A program made the position numbers and the translations under genes. The notes beneath the pieces were generated by a model. The model was not told where the DNA came from, made no database searches, and saw nothing but the letters and a program-made list of their open reading frames with translations. Source: Butyrivibrio sp. AC2005 (GTDB lineage Bacteria; Bacillota; Clostridia; Lachnospirales; Lachnospiraceae). From it: DNA of 64,000 bases. The stretch covers positions 18,808-82,807 of the forward strand of contig NZ_AUJI01000031.1 of assembly GCF_000424145.1 (NCBI RefSeq). Direction: 5' to 3'. This document shows positions 33,536 to 41,825 of the stretch, one piece after another (the stretch's first letter is position 1; each line of letters opens with the position of its first letter).

Positions 33536-34420
33536 TTATTTTGCGATTAAAGGATTTGTAAACATAGCGACATCAACAACTTTTCTGTCGTAATCCTTTG
33601 CGTAGAACTGGATGCTGTCTGATACATAATAGCCTTTATCACAGTTATAATCATATGCTACGTCGATTACGTTGCCATATGAATCAAGAAGGAGAGTTGT
33701 TACGTATCCGGGTGTCATGTAGTCCTCAGATTTAACAGTATAGTCAATCTGGTAATATCCATTGATATCTGTGGAAAAAGACCAGTCACCTTCCCAATAA
33801 GTGCTTTCGCCATATGTTTTGGGTAATTCAATGCTATCCCAGTGAATCTCTCCGGTCGGTGTGTTGTCACAGTATATTGCTTTTGCGATTGTGTTACCGG
33901 GTCTTATTGCTTCCTCATAGAATGAAATATCTGCAATTTCCTGTCCGTTCTGTCCCTTGGCATATCCTGTTGCAGAGAAGGTTACATCCTCGTTATAGAT
34001 ATTTGTAATAGCTACTAAAAGATAAGGATATCTGCCTTCCTGATAAGGAGCTACGGAAATAATGATTCCATCCATTCCCTTAGGTGAATACTGTACACCC
34101 CAGTTAACCTTTGTGTAGTCGGTGTCAAGTTTATTAAGGATTGACTGCTGTTCTGTAGTGAGATAGGAGCTGCTGCTTAAAGTTGATTTTTCTTTTCCAA
34201 TAAGAGCCTTATTTCCGGTAGTTGTCTTATTCTCAGTAGTTGTCTTGTTCCCGGTAGTTGAATTGTTTCCTGTGATTGTATTGCTCTCAGTAGTTGTCTT
34301 GGGCTGTGATGACGGGTAGAAGTAACCCGCTGCTGATACCTTAACATCACATGTTGTCATACTAAAAACTGTCATTGCCATACATAAAACACTCATAAGC
34401 TTTTTGTTCATTCTTTTCAT
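33536..34420 (-). CDS. Secreted protein with Thr-rich repeat linker
   Basis: 294-residue exported protein. The signal peptide is KKLMSVLCMAMTVFSMTTCD with possible cleavage after SAA at residue 31. A linker of repeated (T)TTxNxT units (about 38-70; NSTTGNKTTTENKTTTGNK) precedes a globular domain of about 200 residues beginning ILNKLDTDYTKVNWGVQYSP and rich in aromatic strands (YYQIDYTVKSEDYM, TLLLDSYGNVIDVAYDYN). A Cys in the signal region (MTTC) could alternatively be a lipobox. No enzyme motif is recognised. AGGG-type sequence lies before the ATG. Confidence 0.7.
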   Translation of the reverse strand: MKRMNKKLMSVLCMAMTVFSMTTCDVKVSAAGYFYPSSQPKTTTESNTITGNNSTTGNKTTTENKTTTGNKALIGKEKSTLSSSSYLTTEQQSILNKLDTDYTKVNWGVQYSPKGMDGIIISVAPYQEGRYPYLLVAITNIYNEDVTFSATGYAKGQNGQEIADISFYEEAIRPGNTIAKAIYCDNTPTGEIHWDSIELPKTYGESTYWEGDWSFSTDINGYYQIDYTVKSEDYMTPGYVTTLLLDSYGNVIDVAYDYNCDKGYYVSDSIQFYAKDYDRKVVDVAMFTNPLIAK

Positions 34421-34550
34421 ACCTTTTTCCCTCTTTTCTTCTTTCTTGTTTTTGTTTGTATTTAGCTGGTTTATTTGCGCTCTTACCTTATATACAAACG
34501 ACGTAGGAAAAATGTTGCAAAGAATTAAAAAAATTTTTTAAAAATTTTTT

Positions 34551-34712
34551 TCAGCCGCCTTCTCCCTGAACAACGGTACCATTTCCATTTTCATCATAGA
34601 CAGTTCTTATAGGCTCTTCAAAGTTACAGCCGGGGTAGGCATCAGTTATTCTTATTACGTTTCCGGATATGAAAACAATCCGAAGAGTCTCATAAATCTG
34701 TCTTTTTTGCAT
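34551..34712 (-). CDS. Orphan 53-codon reading frame
   Basis: Reads MQKRQIYETLRIVFISGNVI, RITDAYPGCNFEEPIRTVYD, ENGNGTVVQGEGG. It looks like the C-terminal part of an extracytoplasmic domain rather than random sequence. There is no ribosome site and no signal peptide, so it is probably the leftover of a longer secreted-protein gene deleted between it and the divergent xpt promoter. Confidence 0.35.
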   Translation of the reverse strand: MQKRQIYETLRIVFISGNVIRITDAYPGCNFEEPIRTVYDENGNGTVVQGEGG

Positions 34713-34786
34713 CTGATTAATGGTATTATTAGGAAAAGTGAACCTGATTTATTGTTTGTTATCGTTTCATCAAGGAGGTACATACA

Positions 34787-35365
34787 ATGAAGTTTTTGGA
34801 AGATAAGATTTTGTCGGATGGTAAGGTATATCCCGGCAACATTCTTAAAGTAGACAGCTTTTTAAATCACCAGATTGATGTCGGTATTCTTGCAGCTATT
34901 GGCGAAGCGTTTTATGAACAATATAAGAATAGGAATATAACAAAGATTCTTACGATAGAAGCTTCCGGAATAGCCATTGCCTGTGCTGTTGCAAATCATT
35001 TTGAGGTACCGGTTGTGTTTGCAAAGAAGTCGAAGAGCCTTAACCTGGGGGATGACGTGTATGTATCAAGAGTCAGTTCCTATACCTACGGAAAGGAATA
35101 CGACGCAACCGTAGCAAGGGATTATCTGTCATCTGATGATCACGTGCTGATAGTTGATGATTTCATTGCAATAGGTAATGCCATGAAAGGCTTGATAGAG
35201 ATCTGCGATCAGGCAGGGGCAAAGGTCGAGGGAATTGGCATCTGCATCGAAAAAGGCTTCCAGAATGGCGGGGATGACCTCAGGCAGATGGGATATGATG
35301 TTACTTCGCTCGCAATAATAGATGAAATGGATAATGGAAGGATTGTATTCCGAAATCAGGAATGA
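34787..35365 (+). CDS. xpt: Xanthine phosphoribosyltransferase
   Basis: 192-residue purine-salvage enzyme that makes XMP from xanthine and PRPP in the cytoplasm. The PRPP-binding motif is HVLIVDDFIAIGNAM. The N-terminus MKFLEDKILSDGKVYPGNIL and KILTIEASGIAIACAVA are typical of Xpt. Length is as in Bacillus (194). AAGGAGG lies upstream of the ATG. The 5' region shows no purine riboswitch that I can recognise. A 40-codon membrane protein follows 22 bp later and is probably co-transcribed. Confidence 0.95.
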   Translation: MKFLEDKILSDGKVYPGNILKVDSFLNHQIDVGILAAIGEAFYEQYKNRNITKILTIEASGIAIACAVANHFEVPVVFAKKSKSLNLGDDVYVSRVSSYTYGKEYDATVARDYLSSDDHVLIVDDFIAIGNAMKGLIEICDQAGAKVEGIGICIEKGFQNGGDDLRQMGYDVTSLAIIDEMDNGRIVFRNQE

Positions 35366-35387
35366 TTCCGACGGGAGGTAAAGGTTA

Positions 35388-35510
35388 ATGGCATTTATAG
35401 GCATTCTGATAATAGATATAGTCCTGATCTGGATGCTGGCAGCTGTATTTGCTGTGATATTTGCGATTGTCAGGCTTATAGCCGGCAGAAAAAGGAAGAG
35501 AAAAGGCTGA
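35388..35510 (+). CDS. 40-residue membrane protein after xpt
   Basis: GGGAGGTAAAGGTTA precedes the ATG. The peptide MAFIGILIIDIVLIWMLAAV, FAVIFAIVRLIAGRKRKRKG has one or two hydrophobic helices and a strongly basic tail. It lies 22 bp after xpt on the same strand. Good ribosome site and sensible topology support a real small gene of unknown function. Confidence 0.65.
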   Translation: MAFIGILIIDIVLIWMLAAVFAVIFAIVRLIAGRKRKRKG

Positions 35511-35519
35511 AAATCTTAG

Positions 35520-35825
35520 CTAAAGCCGTATTTCTCTGATAGTATCGAAACTTATATCAGTAGTAACAACCGTGAGGTATCGGGCATCCTTTCTGATGCC
35601 CGATAATATTCCGGTCTTCTTTACATAGGCGCCGTAATCATAATAGATAACTGAGACCATATCGCCTACTTTAAGAGTAGAGAGCTGGTAATCAAGATAA
35701 TCCAGTGCTTCATCTGACAGAACAGCTTTTTCTACTTCAATTCTCTCTTTTTCTCTGAGTGCCTCCTCAAACCCTTTTAATGCTGCAAAGGGCTGGAACT
35801 GGCTTGCTCTGTCTGTTCTGGGCAT
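35520..35825 (-). CDS. YolD-like family protein
   Basis: 101-residue protein of the YolD-like family. The N-terminus MPRTDRASQFQPFAALKGFE is the family hallmark, followed by a helical segment and a C-terminal beta part (GDMVSVIYYDYGAYVKKTGIL). The start is ATG 35825, with AAAGGAG five bases upstream; an in-frame ATG at 35840 lies ahead of that ribosome site. YolD-like genes usually accompany UvrX/Y-family polymerase genes; none is adjacent here. Function unknown. Confidence 0.88.
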   Translation of the reverse strand: MPRTDRASQFQPFAALKGFEEALREKERIEVEKAVLSDEALDYLDYQLSTLKVGDMVSVIYYDYGAYVKKTGILSGIRKDARYLTVVTTDISFDTIREIRL

Positions 35826-35976
35826 AGGTGCTCCTTTCACATATGTATTCGTGCGATAACAGATGCGCTAATCGAACTGATGTTCTTTTATGATATACCT
35901 TTATTTTTTCGGTTTCAAGAGCCTGTTTTATTAAATTTTTCTTGGAAAAAACAATAATCTACAGAAAGGAATTCTT

Positions 35977-36636
35977 ATGCCGGTTTATCGGATTGATAAT
36001 AAGAAAATAATGTTCCCGGATCCGCGCCTTGCTGAAGATGACGGGCTTTTGGCTATTGGGGGAGACCTTTGTGTTGACAGACTTGTTTTGGCCTATAGCA
36101 ATGGAATATTTCCATGGTATGCAGATGGGGATCCGATTTTGTGGTGGGCACCAAAAGAGAGGTTCATAATCTGCCCATCTGAAATACATGTGTCACATTC
36201 GATGAGAAAATTTTTTAGGAAGCATGAAATATCTATAAGAATTAATAGGGATTTTGCGGATACCATGCATAGATGCCGGATGAAGCGTGAGAATACGGAG
36301 GAAGGCACATGGATAAATGATGATATGGAAGCTGCTTATAAGAAACTCTGTGACAATGGGCTGGCTTTAAGCGTTGAATCATTTATTGATGGACAGCTGG
36401 CAGGCGGACTCTATGGAGTCAGCCTTGGCAGATGCTTTTTTGGTGAGAGTATGTTTTCTGACATGGAAAATGGTTCAAAGGTGGCATTGATATTGCTATC
36501 CAAAATACTGGAAGACAATGGATATGTAATGATTGATTGTCAATTTGAGACTGAGCATCTTAAGAGCATGGGAGGAAAAAAGATAAGCTTTGAAGAGTAT
36601 AAGGCCCTTCTTGCCGAGGGATTGAATCATGCGTAA
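35977..36636 (+). CDS. aat: Leucyl/phenylalanyl-tRNA--protein transferase
   Basis: 219-residue aminoacyl-transferase that adds Leu or Phe to N-terminal Arg or Lys, marking proteins for ClpS/ClpAP degradation. Motifs include GLLAIGGDLCVDRLVLAYSN, GIFPWYADGDPILWWAPKER, GTWINDDMEAAY and GGLYGVSLGRCFFGESMFS. AGAAAGGA precedes the ATG. It is a single-gene unit ending in a strong terminator. Confidence 0.95.
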   Translation: MPVYRIDNKKIMFPDPRLAEDDGLLAIGGDLCVDRLVLAYSNGIFPWYADGDPILWWAPKERFIICPSEIHVSHSMRKFFRKHEISIRINRDFADTMHRCRMKRENTEEGTWINDDMEAAYKKLCDNGLALSVESFIDGQLAGGLYGVSLGRCFFGESMFSDMENGSKVALILLSKILEDNGYVMIDCQFETEHLKSMGGKKISFEEYKALLAEGLNHA

Positions 36637-36654
36637 GATGACGCCTTTAAGAAA

Positions 36655-36691
36655 CCGCCACTATATTATACCGGTATAGTGGCGGCTTTTT
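36655..36691 (+). terminator. Terminator after aat
   Basis: CCGCCACTATA (36655-36665) and TATAGTGGCGG (36675-36685) form an 11-bp stem followed by CTTTTT. Confidence 0.9.
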
Positions 36692-36806
36692 ACAATTTAC
36701 TGGTATCAAAAAGTCATAGCTACAAATGGCGCAGATATGAAATAATATTTGCATAGGATTAAGAAGGTATTTTGGTAAATCATAAGATTTATTGGAAAGG
36801 AGAAAT

Positions 36807-37310
36807 ATGGGACTGTTTGATAAGTTTAAGAAGGAAGAAAAGGTGACGGTAGAGTTTCCGATAACGATGAAGGCTACAGCAGAAGGAGAATTAGTAGCGA
36901 TGAAGGATATACCGGATCCGGTTTTTTCACAGGGTATGGTTGGTCCCTGCGTTGGGATAGAGCCTGCTAAAGGTACGGTTGCTGCTCCGTGTGATGGCAA
37001 GATAGCAACTCTCTCCGACACACTCCATGCATTCGGAATGGAGGTACCCGGAGGAGTACAGCTCCTTGTGCATATCGGTATTGATACTGTCAATATGAAG
37101 GGTGAAGGCTTTAAGGCATTTGTAAAGGCAGGTGATACTGTGAAGGCAGGCCAGCCTATTGTGGAGGTGGATCTTGATAAGGTAAGGGAAGCAGGCCATC
37201 CCACAGTGATCATGACAATAGTGCAAAATGCCGGCGAATTTAAAAACGTATCATTCAAGGAACAGGGACAGGTAGCTTTCTCTGATGACCTTATCACGAT
37301 TGAAAACTGA
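36807..37310 (+). CDS. crr: PTS glucose-type EIIA component (orphan)
   Basis: 167-residue cytoplasmic phosphocarrier of the EIIA-Glc family. The phospho-accepting His is H89 in QLLVHIGIDTVNM, and the helper His is H74 in SDTLHAFGMEV. GTVAAPCDGKI is also typical. The start is ATG 36807, with AAAGGAG upstream (the in-frame TTG at 36792 overlaps it). No EIIB/EIIC gene is next to it, so it probably serves distant permeases or acts in regulation. The short remnant just downstream resembles a PEP-utilising enzyme such as enzyme I, which suggests that a crr-ptsI pair once stood here. Confidence 0.93.
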   Translation: MGLFDKFKKEEKVTVEFPITMKATAEGELVAMKDIPDPVFSQGMVGPCVGIEPAKGTVAAPCDGKIATLSDTLHAFGMEVPGGVQLLVHIGIDTVNMKGEGFKAFVKAGDTVKAGQPIVEVDLDKVREAGHPTVIMTIVQNAGEFKNVSFKEQGQVAFSDDLITIEN

Positions 37311-37350
37311 TCAGTTTTTTAAACAGTAATATAGAAAGGCAATACCTTTT

Positions 37351-37434
37351 GACAGTGATGTGAAGATTCTGTTTGGCGGTAACAGAGAGGGCATTCCGGT
37401 AGGAATGTGTGGAGAAGCCGCTGCAATTGAATAA
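37351..37434 (+). pseudogene. Remnant of a PEP-utilising enzyme (enzyme I/PPDK type) C-terminus
   Basis: Frame ending at 37434 reads DVKILFGGNREGIPVGMCGEAAAIE without a start. GIPVGMCGEAA closely matches the Cys-containing segment near the end of PtsI and related PEP-utilising enzymes (A-x-x-x-G-I-x-V-G-M-C-G-E). The bulk of the gene is absent. Position directly after the EIIA gene favours ptsI. Confidence 0.5.
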
Positions 37435-37437
37435 AGC

Positions 37438-37998
37438 TCATGAGTAGAGTAGCTTCAGATCATATTGGGAATTACAATTGATCAATTCTTTTGCATTGCC
37501 ATTAAACTCATAACGCTGGCAGGATAGCCTATCAAGAAAGGCTCTGACTGCCAGCTTTTTTGCGGTCAAGAGTTCTTTTAGAATTGACGTGGAATCAGTT
37601 CTGTAAACAGCGATGAGAGGCTCATCCTTGCCATCATGGGACAATATAGTAGCATCATAGCCTCCGGAAAAATGCTTATCCAGAAGGCTATCCAGTGTTT
37701 TTGGTGATATAAGCGGCACATCAACGCTGAGCACAAGCGCGTTACTGCATTTACATTCCAAAAAGCAGGAATAGAGACCTCCAAGCGGCCCCATGTCAGG
37801 TATTACATCCATTATGTGGTGGGCATATGGAATAGGTGAAGATTTACCTGAAACATAGACTCTGCCTGCGCCAAGGTCCCTGAGTTTATCTGCCTGTATC
37901 TGAAGGAAGGACTTTCCGTCAAAAACAATCTCCGACTTGTCCGTTCCCATTCTTTTACTTTTTCCCCCTGCTAAAACAATTCCGTCAAACTCATTCAT
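37438..37998 (-). CDS. mobA: Molybdenum cofactor guanylyltransferase
   Basis: 186-residue nucleotidyltransferase that joins GMP to molybdopterin. The N-terminal GIVLAGGKSKRMGTDKSEI is the GTP-binding signature; PDMGPLGGLYSCF, LVLSVDVPLISPKTL (metal-binding Asp) and DEPLIAVYR complete the family pattern. The gene is on the minus strand and stands alone, with no other moa/mob genes in the window. Confidence 0.93.
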   Translation of the reverse strand: MNEFDGIVLAGGKSKRMGTDKSEIVFDGKSFLQIQADKLRDLGAGRVYVSGKSSPIPYAHHIMDVIPDMGPLGGLYSCFLECKCSNALVLSVDVPLISPKTLDSLLDKHFSGGYDATILSHDGKDEPLIAVYRTDSTSILKELLTAKKLAVRAFLDRLSCQRYEFNGNAKELINCNSQYDLKLLYS

Positions 37999-38162
37999 TT
38001 AAAACCTCAATACTCACTATATTTTTCATATTCAGATTATAATATATTGATAATATTTTGTTACAACAAAAAGTTGTATCATATTAGTACATAGGTGATA
38101 GGCATCGGAGAAAATATTTTGTATTGTTAAAAAAAGCTTATTTTTAGGAAGGAATATCATCA

Positions 38163-38342
38163 ATGGAAAGAAAATATCCTAATCTTTGTAAAACAATCAC
38201 ATTAGGCCGCACTACTTTTCGAAACAGAATGTTCAGCGCACCTATGGGCGGTACTGATATAACAAACGATGGCTGTATCGGACCGAAATCAGCAGCCTTT
38301 TATGAACTTAGAGGAATGCGAAAGAAAAGCCTCACGGTATGA
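38163..38342 (+). pseudogene. Old Yellow Enzyme-type flavin oxidoreductase, 5' stub
   Basis: AGGAAGG precedes ATG 38163. The first 50 codons (YPNLCKTITLGRTTFRNRMF, then SAPMGGTDITNDGCIGPKSA, AFYELR) match the N-terminus of NADH:flavin oxidoreductases of the BaiCD/2,4-dienoyl-CoA reductase type. The frame then enters unrelated codons (GMRKKSLTV) and stops inside a terminator stem. The gene was reduced to its start and its terminator by an internal deletion of roughly 1.8 kb, assuming normal family length. Confidence 0.8.
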
Positions 38343-38367
38343 AAAGAAACCGTGAGGTTTTTTATTT
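38330..38367 (+). terminator. Terminator of the oxidoreductase stub
   Basis: CCTCACGGT (38330-38338) and ACCGTGAGG (38349-38357) followed by TTTTTTATTT. Confidence 0.85.
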
Positions 38368-38499
38368 CATAGAAAATTCTTATGCAATAAAAAGATGTGA
38401 GTCCTGTCATATGGACATTTGTTGGACATACTATGGTATGCTGTATATGATAATGTTGAGAATCTAACTGATTTTTGATAACAAAGGAGAATTATTCTT

Positions 38500-40512
38500 A
38501 TGAGGCTTTCTTTAAAAAGGATTATTACATGCGGGGTTATTTCAACCATTATGGTAGGGGTATTATTTTTCGCTAACTATGAAAATAGTAATGCTTCAGA
38601 ACAAAAAGTTGATAGAGTTATTTCCAAAATGTCAATGGACGAAAAAATATCGCAGATGATAATTCCGGCTTTTCGCACCTGGAATGAGGAAAATGTTACC
38701 GATCTGAATGAAGCTGTTGAAATTAGGGAAGCGCTTCAAAAGCATCAGTATGGAGGGGTTTTACTTTATGGTTCAAACATCACCGGTAATGAACAGGTAA
38801 CAAGACTTGTTCATGATCTTCAGGAAAACAATATGCAGATGGAAGGAGTGTCTACGCATATTCCTTATTTTATGCCTTTAGATGAAGAAGGAGGAATAGT
38901 TATTCGTCTTACTGCCGGAACCCGTATGACAGGCAACATGGCGATAGGTGCAACTAAAGATGCTACGGCTAACAGTGAAAAAACCGGCGAACTGCTTGGG
39001 GAAGAGCTCGCTGCCGCAGGTTTTAATGTGGATTATGCTCCTGTAATTGATGTAAACAATAACCCTGATAACCCTGTTATTGGAACAAGATCATTTTCTG
39101 ATAATCCCGAAAAGGTCATGGAGCTGGGAATAGCCTATGCTGATGGGCTTTCCAGGCATAATGTTATTGCAACTTATAAGCATTATCCGGGACATGGTGA
39201 CACATGTACCGACAGTCATATAGGAACACCTTCAATAGAGAAGACATATGAAGAATTATCTGAAATGGAGCTAATTCCATTTAAAAAGGCAATTGAGAGC
39301 GGAGCTGACATGATTATGACAGCTCATATAACATATCCCAAGATAGATGAGCAATATACTTTCGGGGATGGAAAAACAAAGGGATATTATCCTGCAACTA
39401 TGTCTAAAAAGATGGTAACCGATATTTTGAGAACAGATCTTGGATTTGAAGGAGTGGTTGTTACAGACGCACTTGAAATGGATGCCATACGTACGGCAGG
39501 ACTTGTTCCCGGAGAAATGGATTCAGTAGAATACAGAGTGAACATTGCTGAAAAAGTAATAAATGCGGGTGTTGATATTCTGCTTTTGCCCGCTGATATG
39601 AATAGCCCGGAGATAGTAAAATTTTATGATGACTATATAGCCGGAATTGCTGAGAAAGTTAAAGATGGGGAGATTAGTGAAGAGAGAATAGATGAGAGTG
39701 TAAAACGAATCCTTTTACTTAAAGAAAAATATGGAATATTTGATCCAAGTAGAAACAACAAGACTACTGATGACATAGATAGTCTGGTTGAGAAGAATAA
39801 AGCAATAATCGGGTCTGAGGAACATCACGAAATAGAGATGGATATGGCAAGAGAAGCCATAACTCTTGTTAAAAATGATAAAAGTATTCTTCCTCTTAAA
39901 AATGATAAAAAGAGCATTTTTGTATTAGGAAGGCTTGAAAATGATGAAAAAACCTTAAGCTATGTACTTAAGGAAATACAAAAAGATGGATATATTGATA
40001 AGCAATCCGATGTTAATATTGATTTTTACTATGATTCCTCAGCAGAAGAGAAGCTTCATTATACAGATGAAATGAGGGAAAAAATCAATTCGGCAGATGT
40101 GGTTTTAGGTTTTTCATATGCGTCGGGAAGCAGCGCACTTGATAAAGAAGAGGCACAGTATATCGCACTTAGCAGCGCGATTGACGATGTACATAAGGCA
40201 GAGGGTAAATTTATTCTTATTAGTGAAAATCTTCCTTACGATGCAGCAATTTATCAGGACGCTGATGCAATAATTCTGGCATATATGGGCTCAGGACTTA
40301 GTATTGATCCTACTGACAGATTTAGTGATATAGGTACAACAGCCAGTAATGCCAATATAGAAGCTGCAATTGAAACAGTTTTTGGAAAAAATAGTCCTAC
40401 AGGTACTCTTCCGGTAAATATTCCAAAGGTTGGAGAAGATAATAACGGTAAACTATATTACGAGAAAGATTACCTATACAATAGAGGGTTTAGACTAAAT
40501 TATTCAAGGTAG
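38500..40512 (+). CDS. Secreted GH3 beta-N-acetylhexosaminidase-like enzyme
   Basis: 670-residue glycoside hydrolase family 3 protein, NagZ-like, with an N-terminal hydrophobic signal or anchor (IITCGVISTIMVGVLFFANY). The barrel has YFMPLDEEGGIVIRL, NVDYAPVIDVNNNPDNPVIG, and the NagZ signature KHYPGHGDTCTDSH, whose His/Asp dyad is the general acid in NagZ. The nucleophile Asp lies in GVVVTDALEMDAI. An additional C-terminal alpha/beta domain begins near residue 460 (AREAITLVKNDKSILPLKN), as in two-domain GH3 enzymes. It probably releases GlcNAc from peptidoglycan or other glycans outside the cell. GGAGAATTATTCTT precedes the ATG. Confidence 0.88.
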   Translation: MRLSLKRIITCGVISTIMVGVLFFANYENSNASEQKVDRVISKMSMDEKISQMIIPAFRTWNEENVTDLNEAVEIREALQKHQYGGVLLYGSNITGNEQVTRLVHDLQENNMQMEGVSTHIPYFMPLDEEGGIVIRLTAGTRMTGNMAIGATKDATANSEKTGELLGEELAAAGFNVDYAPVIDVNNNPDNPVIGTRSFSDNPEKVMELGIAYADGLSRHNVIATYKHYPGHGDTCTDSHIGTPSIEKTYEELSEMELIPFKKAIESGADMIMTAHITYPKIDEQYTFGDGKTKGYYPATMSKKMVTDILRTDLGFEGVVVTDALEMDAIRTAGLVPGEMDSVEYRVNIAEKVINAGVDILLLPADMNSPEIVKFYDDYIAGIAEKVKDGEISEERIDESVKRILLLKEKYGIFDPSRNNKTTDDIDSLVEKNKAIIGSEEHHEIEMDMAREAITLVKNDKSILPLKNDKKSIFVLGRLENDEKTLSYVLKEIQKDGYIDKQSDVNIDFYYDSSAEEKLHYTDEMREKINSADVVLGFSYASGSSALDKEEAQYIALSSAIDDVHKAEGKFILISENLPYDAAIYQDADAIILAYMGSGLSIDPTDRFSDIGTTASNANIEAAIETVFGKNSPTGTLPVNIPKVGEDNNGKLYYEKDYLYNRGFRLNYSR

Positions 40513-40538
40513 TTTTTTCCTAATTAAGGTTGCCCTAA

Positions 40539-40624
40539 AGTATATAAGAGTATATACTCAAAGAAAAAGTATATAGGAGTATATAGAAGTATATATAAAT
40601 TTCAAAAGTATATAAGAGTATATA
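40539..40624 (+). repeat. Array of seven AGTATATA repeats in 10-bp phase upstream of ATPase gene
   Basis: Exact AGTATATA octamers start at 40539, 40549, 40568, 40578, 40588, 40607 and 40617. Steps are 10, 19, 10, 10, 19 and 10 bp, which is symmetric and close to one or two helical turns. The last unit runs into the AGAAGGG ribosome site, 15 bp before the GTG start. The layout mirrors the array before the paralogous gene at 21.8 kb, but the repeat sequence is different. It is a strong candidate for a cognate binding array of the downstream protein. Confidence 0.85.
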
Positions 40625-40639
40625 AGAAGGGAATGTGTT

Positions 40640-41686
40640 GTGAGCAAGAATCCTTTTGTTCTAAACTTTGGTAAAGTTCCTACTCAATATATAAGCAGGG
40701 AACTTATAATTGATGAAATTGTACAGGAAATGACTGATGAAGACACTCAGAATAATTGTTTTATGCTTACTGGTACAAGAGGAAGCGGCAAGACTGTTAC
40801 TATGACAGAAGTTGAGCAGAAAATATTGGAATCTGATGATTGGATAGTTATCAGACTGAATGCTGAACGAAACATGCTTGAGAGTCTTACAGGAAAACTC
40901 TATGACAGTAGAGAATTTATGACGAAATTTGTTGATGCAAATCTTAATCTATCAAAGTTTGGCATTGGCTTAAACATCGCTGCCAAGTCGCCGGTAGCTG
41001 ATATTGAGTCTGCATTGGAAACAATGCTAAAAGAACTTCAGAGAAAGAAGAAAAAACTACTTATCTCAGTCGATGAAGCATCTAATACTCCTTCAATGCG
41101 AGAGTTTGCCAGCAGCTTTCAGATTCTGCTTAGGGAAAACCTTCCGATTTTTCTTCTTATGGCTGGACTTTATGAAAATATCAGTGACTTGAAGAACGAA
41201 AAAAATCTGACATTCTTATATCGTACACCGCAGTATGAGATGGAACCGCTTAATCTTACCCTGATTGCTGACAGATATTCTAAGCTGTTTGATATAGATA
41301 ACGGTAAAGCTATGAACATGGCTATAGTTACTAAGGGTTATCCCTTTGCATATCAGGCCATGGGAAAGTATGTATGGGAAGATGAAAATCATGAAATGAC
41401 AGAATCTGTACTGATAAAATTCGATGAAGCTTTGAGCCACTATGTCTATAAGAAAATGTGGTCCGAGCTTTCAGAAAAAGACAAATGGTTCATGTCTTAT
41501 ATAGTCCAAAAAGATGCCATGCCTGTTGCTGAACTTCTTGAAATGACCAAGCAGAAAAAGAATGAGTTCTCTCAATATAGAGAAAGATTAAGGGATAAAG
41601 GACTTATAGACGTATCAGACCGTGGACTTATTAAAACCAAGTTACCACGATTTGATATCTTTGTAAAAAATGAGAGGCTGAGATAA
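40640..41686 (+). CDS. AAA/STAND-type ATP-binding protein (iteron-associated, copy 2)
   Basis: 348-residue paralogue of the protein at 21825: same length, Walker A GTRGSGKT (45-52), Walker B KKLLISVDEA, and a C-terminal winged-helix-like segment (SYIVQKDAMPVAELLEMTKQ, then RERLRDKGLIDVSDRGLI). Shared blocks include PTQYISR(E/N)L, TKFVDANLNLSKFGIG and YPFAYQAMGKYVWE. The start is GTG 40640. Translation of the two paralogues aligns without gaps of note by eye, so both are probably functional. The cognate-looking iteron array immediately upstream suggests specific DNA binding by each protein. Confidence 0.78.
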   Translation: MSKNPFVLNFGKVPTQYISRELIIDEIVQEMTDEDTQNNCFMLTGTRGSGKTVTMTEVEQKILESDDWIVIRLNAERNMLESLTGKLYDSREFMTKFVDANLNLSKFGIGLNIAAKSPVADIESALETMLKELQRKKKKLLISVDEASNTPSMREFASSFQILLRENLPIFLLMAGLYENISDLKNEKNLTFLYRTPQYEMEPLNLTLIADRYSKLFDIDNGKAMNMAIVTKGYPFAYQAMGKYVWEDENHEMTESVLIKFDEALSHYVYKKMWSELSEKDKWFMSYIVQKDAMPVAELLEMTKQKKNEFSQYRERLRDKGLIDVSDRGLIKTKLPRFDIFVKNERLR

Positions 41687-41709
41687 TAATAGAATAAATG
41701 AATATGTGA

Positions 41710-41796
41710 CCTTTTATTGCAGATGAACTTGAGATGAATGTATCATGGCTTTCTACTGTTTTTGCAAGAGAGGTCGGGTCATCAGTATCAGACTAA
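41710..41796 (+). pseudogene. AraC-family regulator, short C-terminal remnant
   Basis: Frame reads IADELEMNVSWLSTVFAREV, then GSSVSD, which matches the first helix-turn-helix of AraC proteins (IAxxLxxSxxYLSxLFKKExG). No start, and the second HTH is missing. It sits between the ATPase and the aldo/keto reductase. Confidence 0.5.
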
Positions 41797-41825
41797 TTAT
41801 CTGATAAGTTTAGAAAGGAAAAGTT

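Noticed and set aside
34420..34786. Purine riboswitch ahead of xpt
   Set aside because: I could not find the conserved three-way-junction core upstream of the xpt ribosome site. Most of the region is taken by an orphan minus-strand frame.
40539..40624. AGTATATA array considered as a plasmid-type replication origin
   Set aside because: Iteron-like in form, but there is no DnaA-box cluster or rep gene and the setting is chromosomal. Kept as an array of unknown role.
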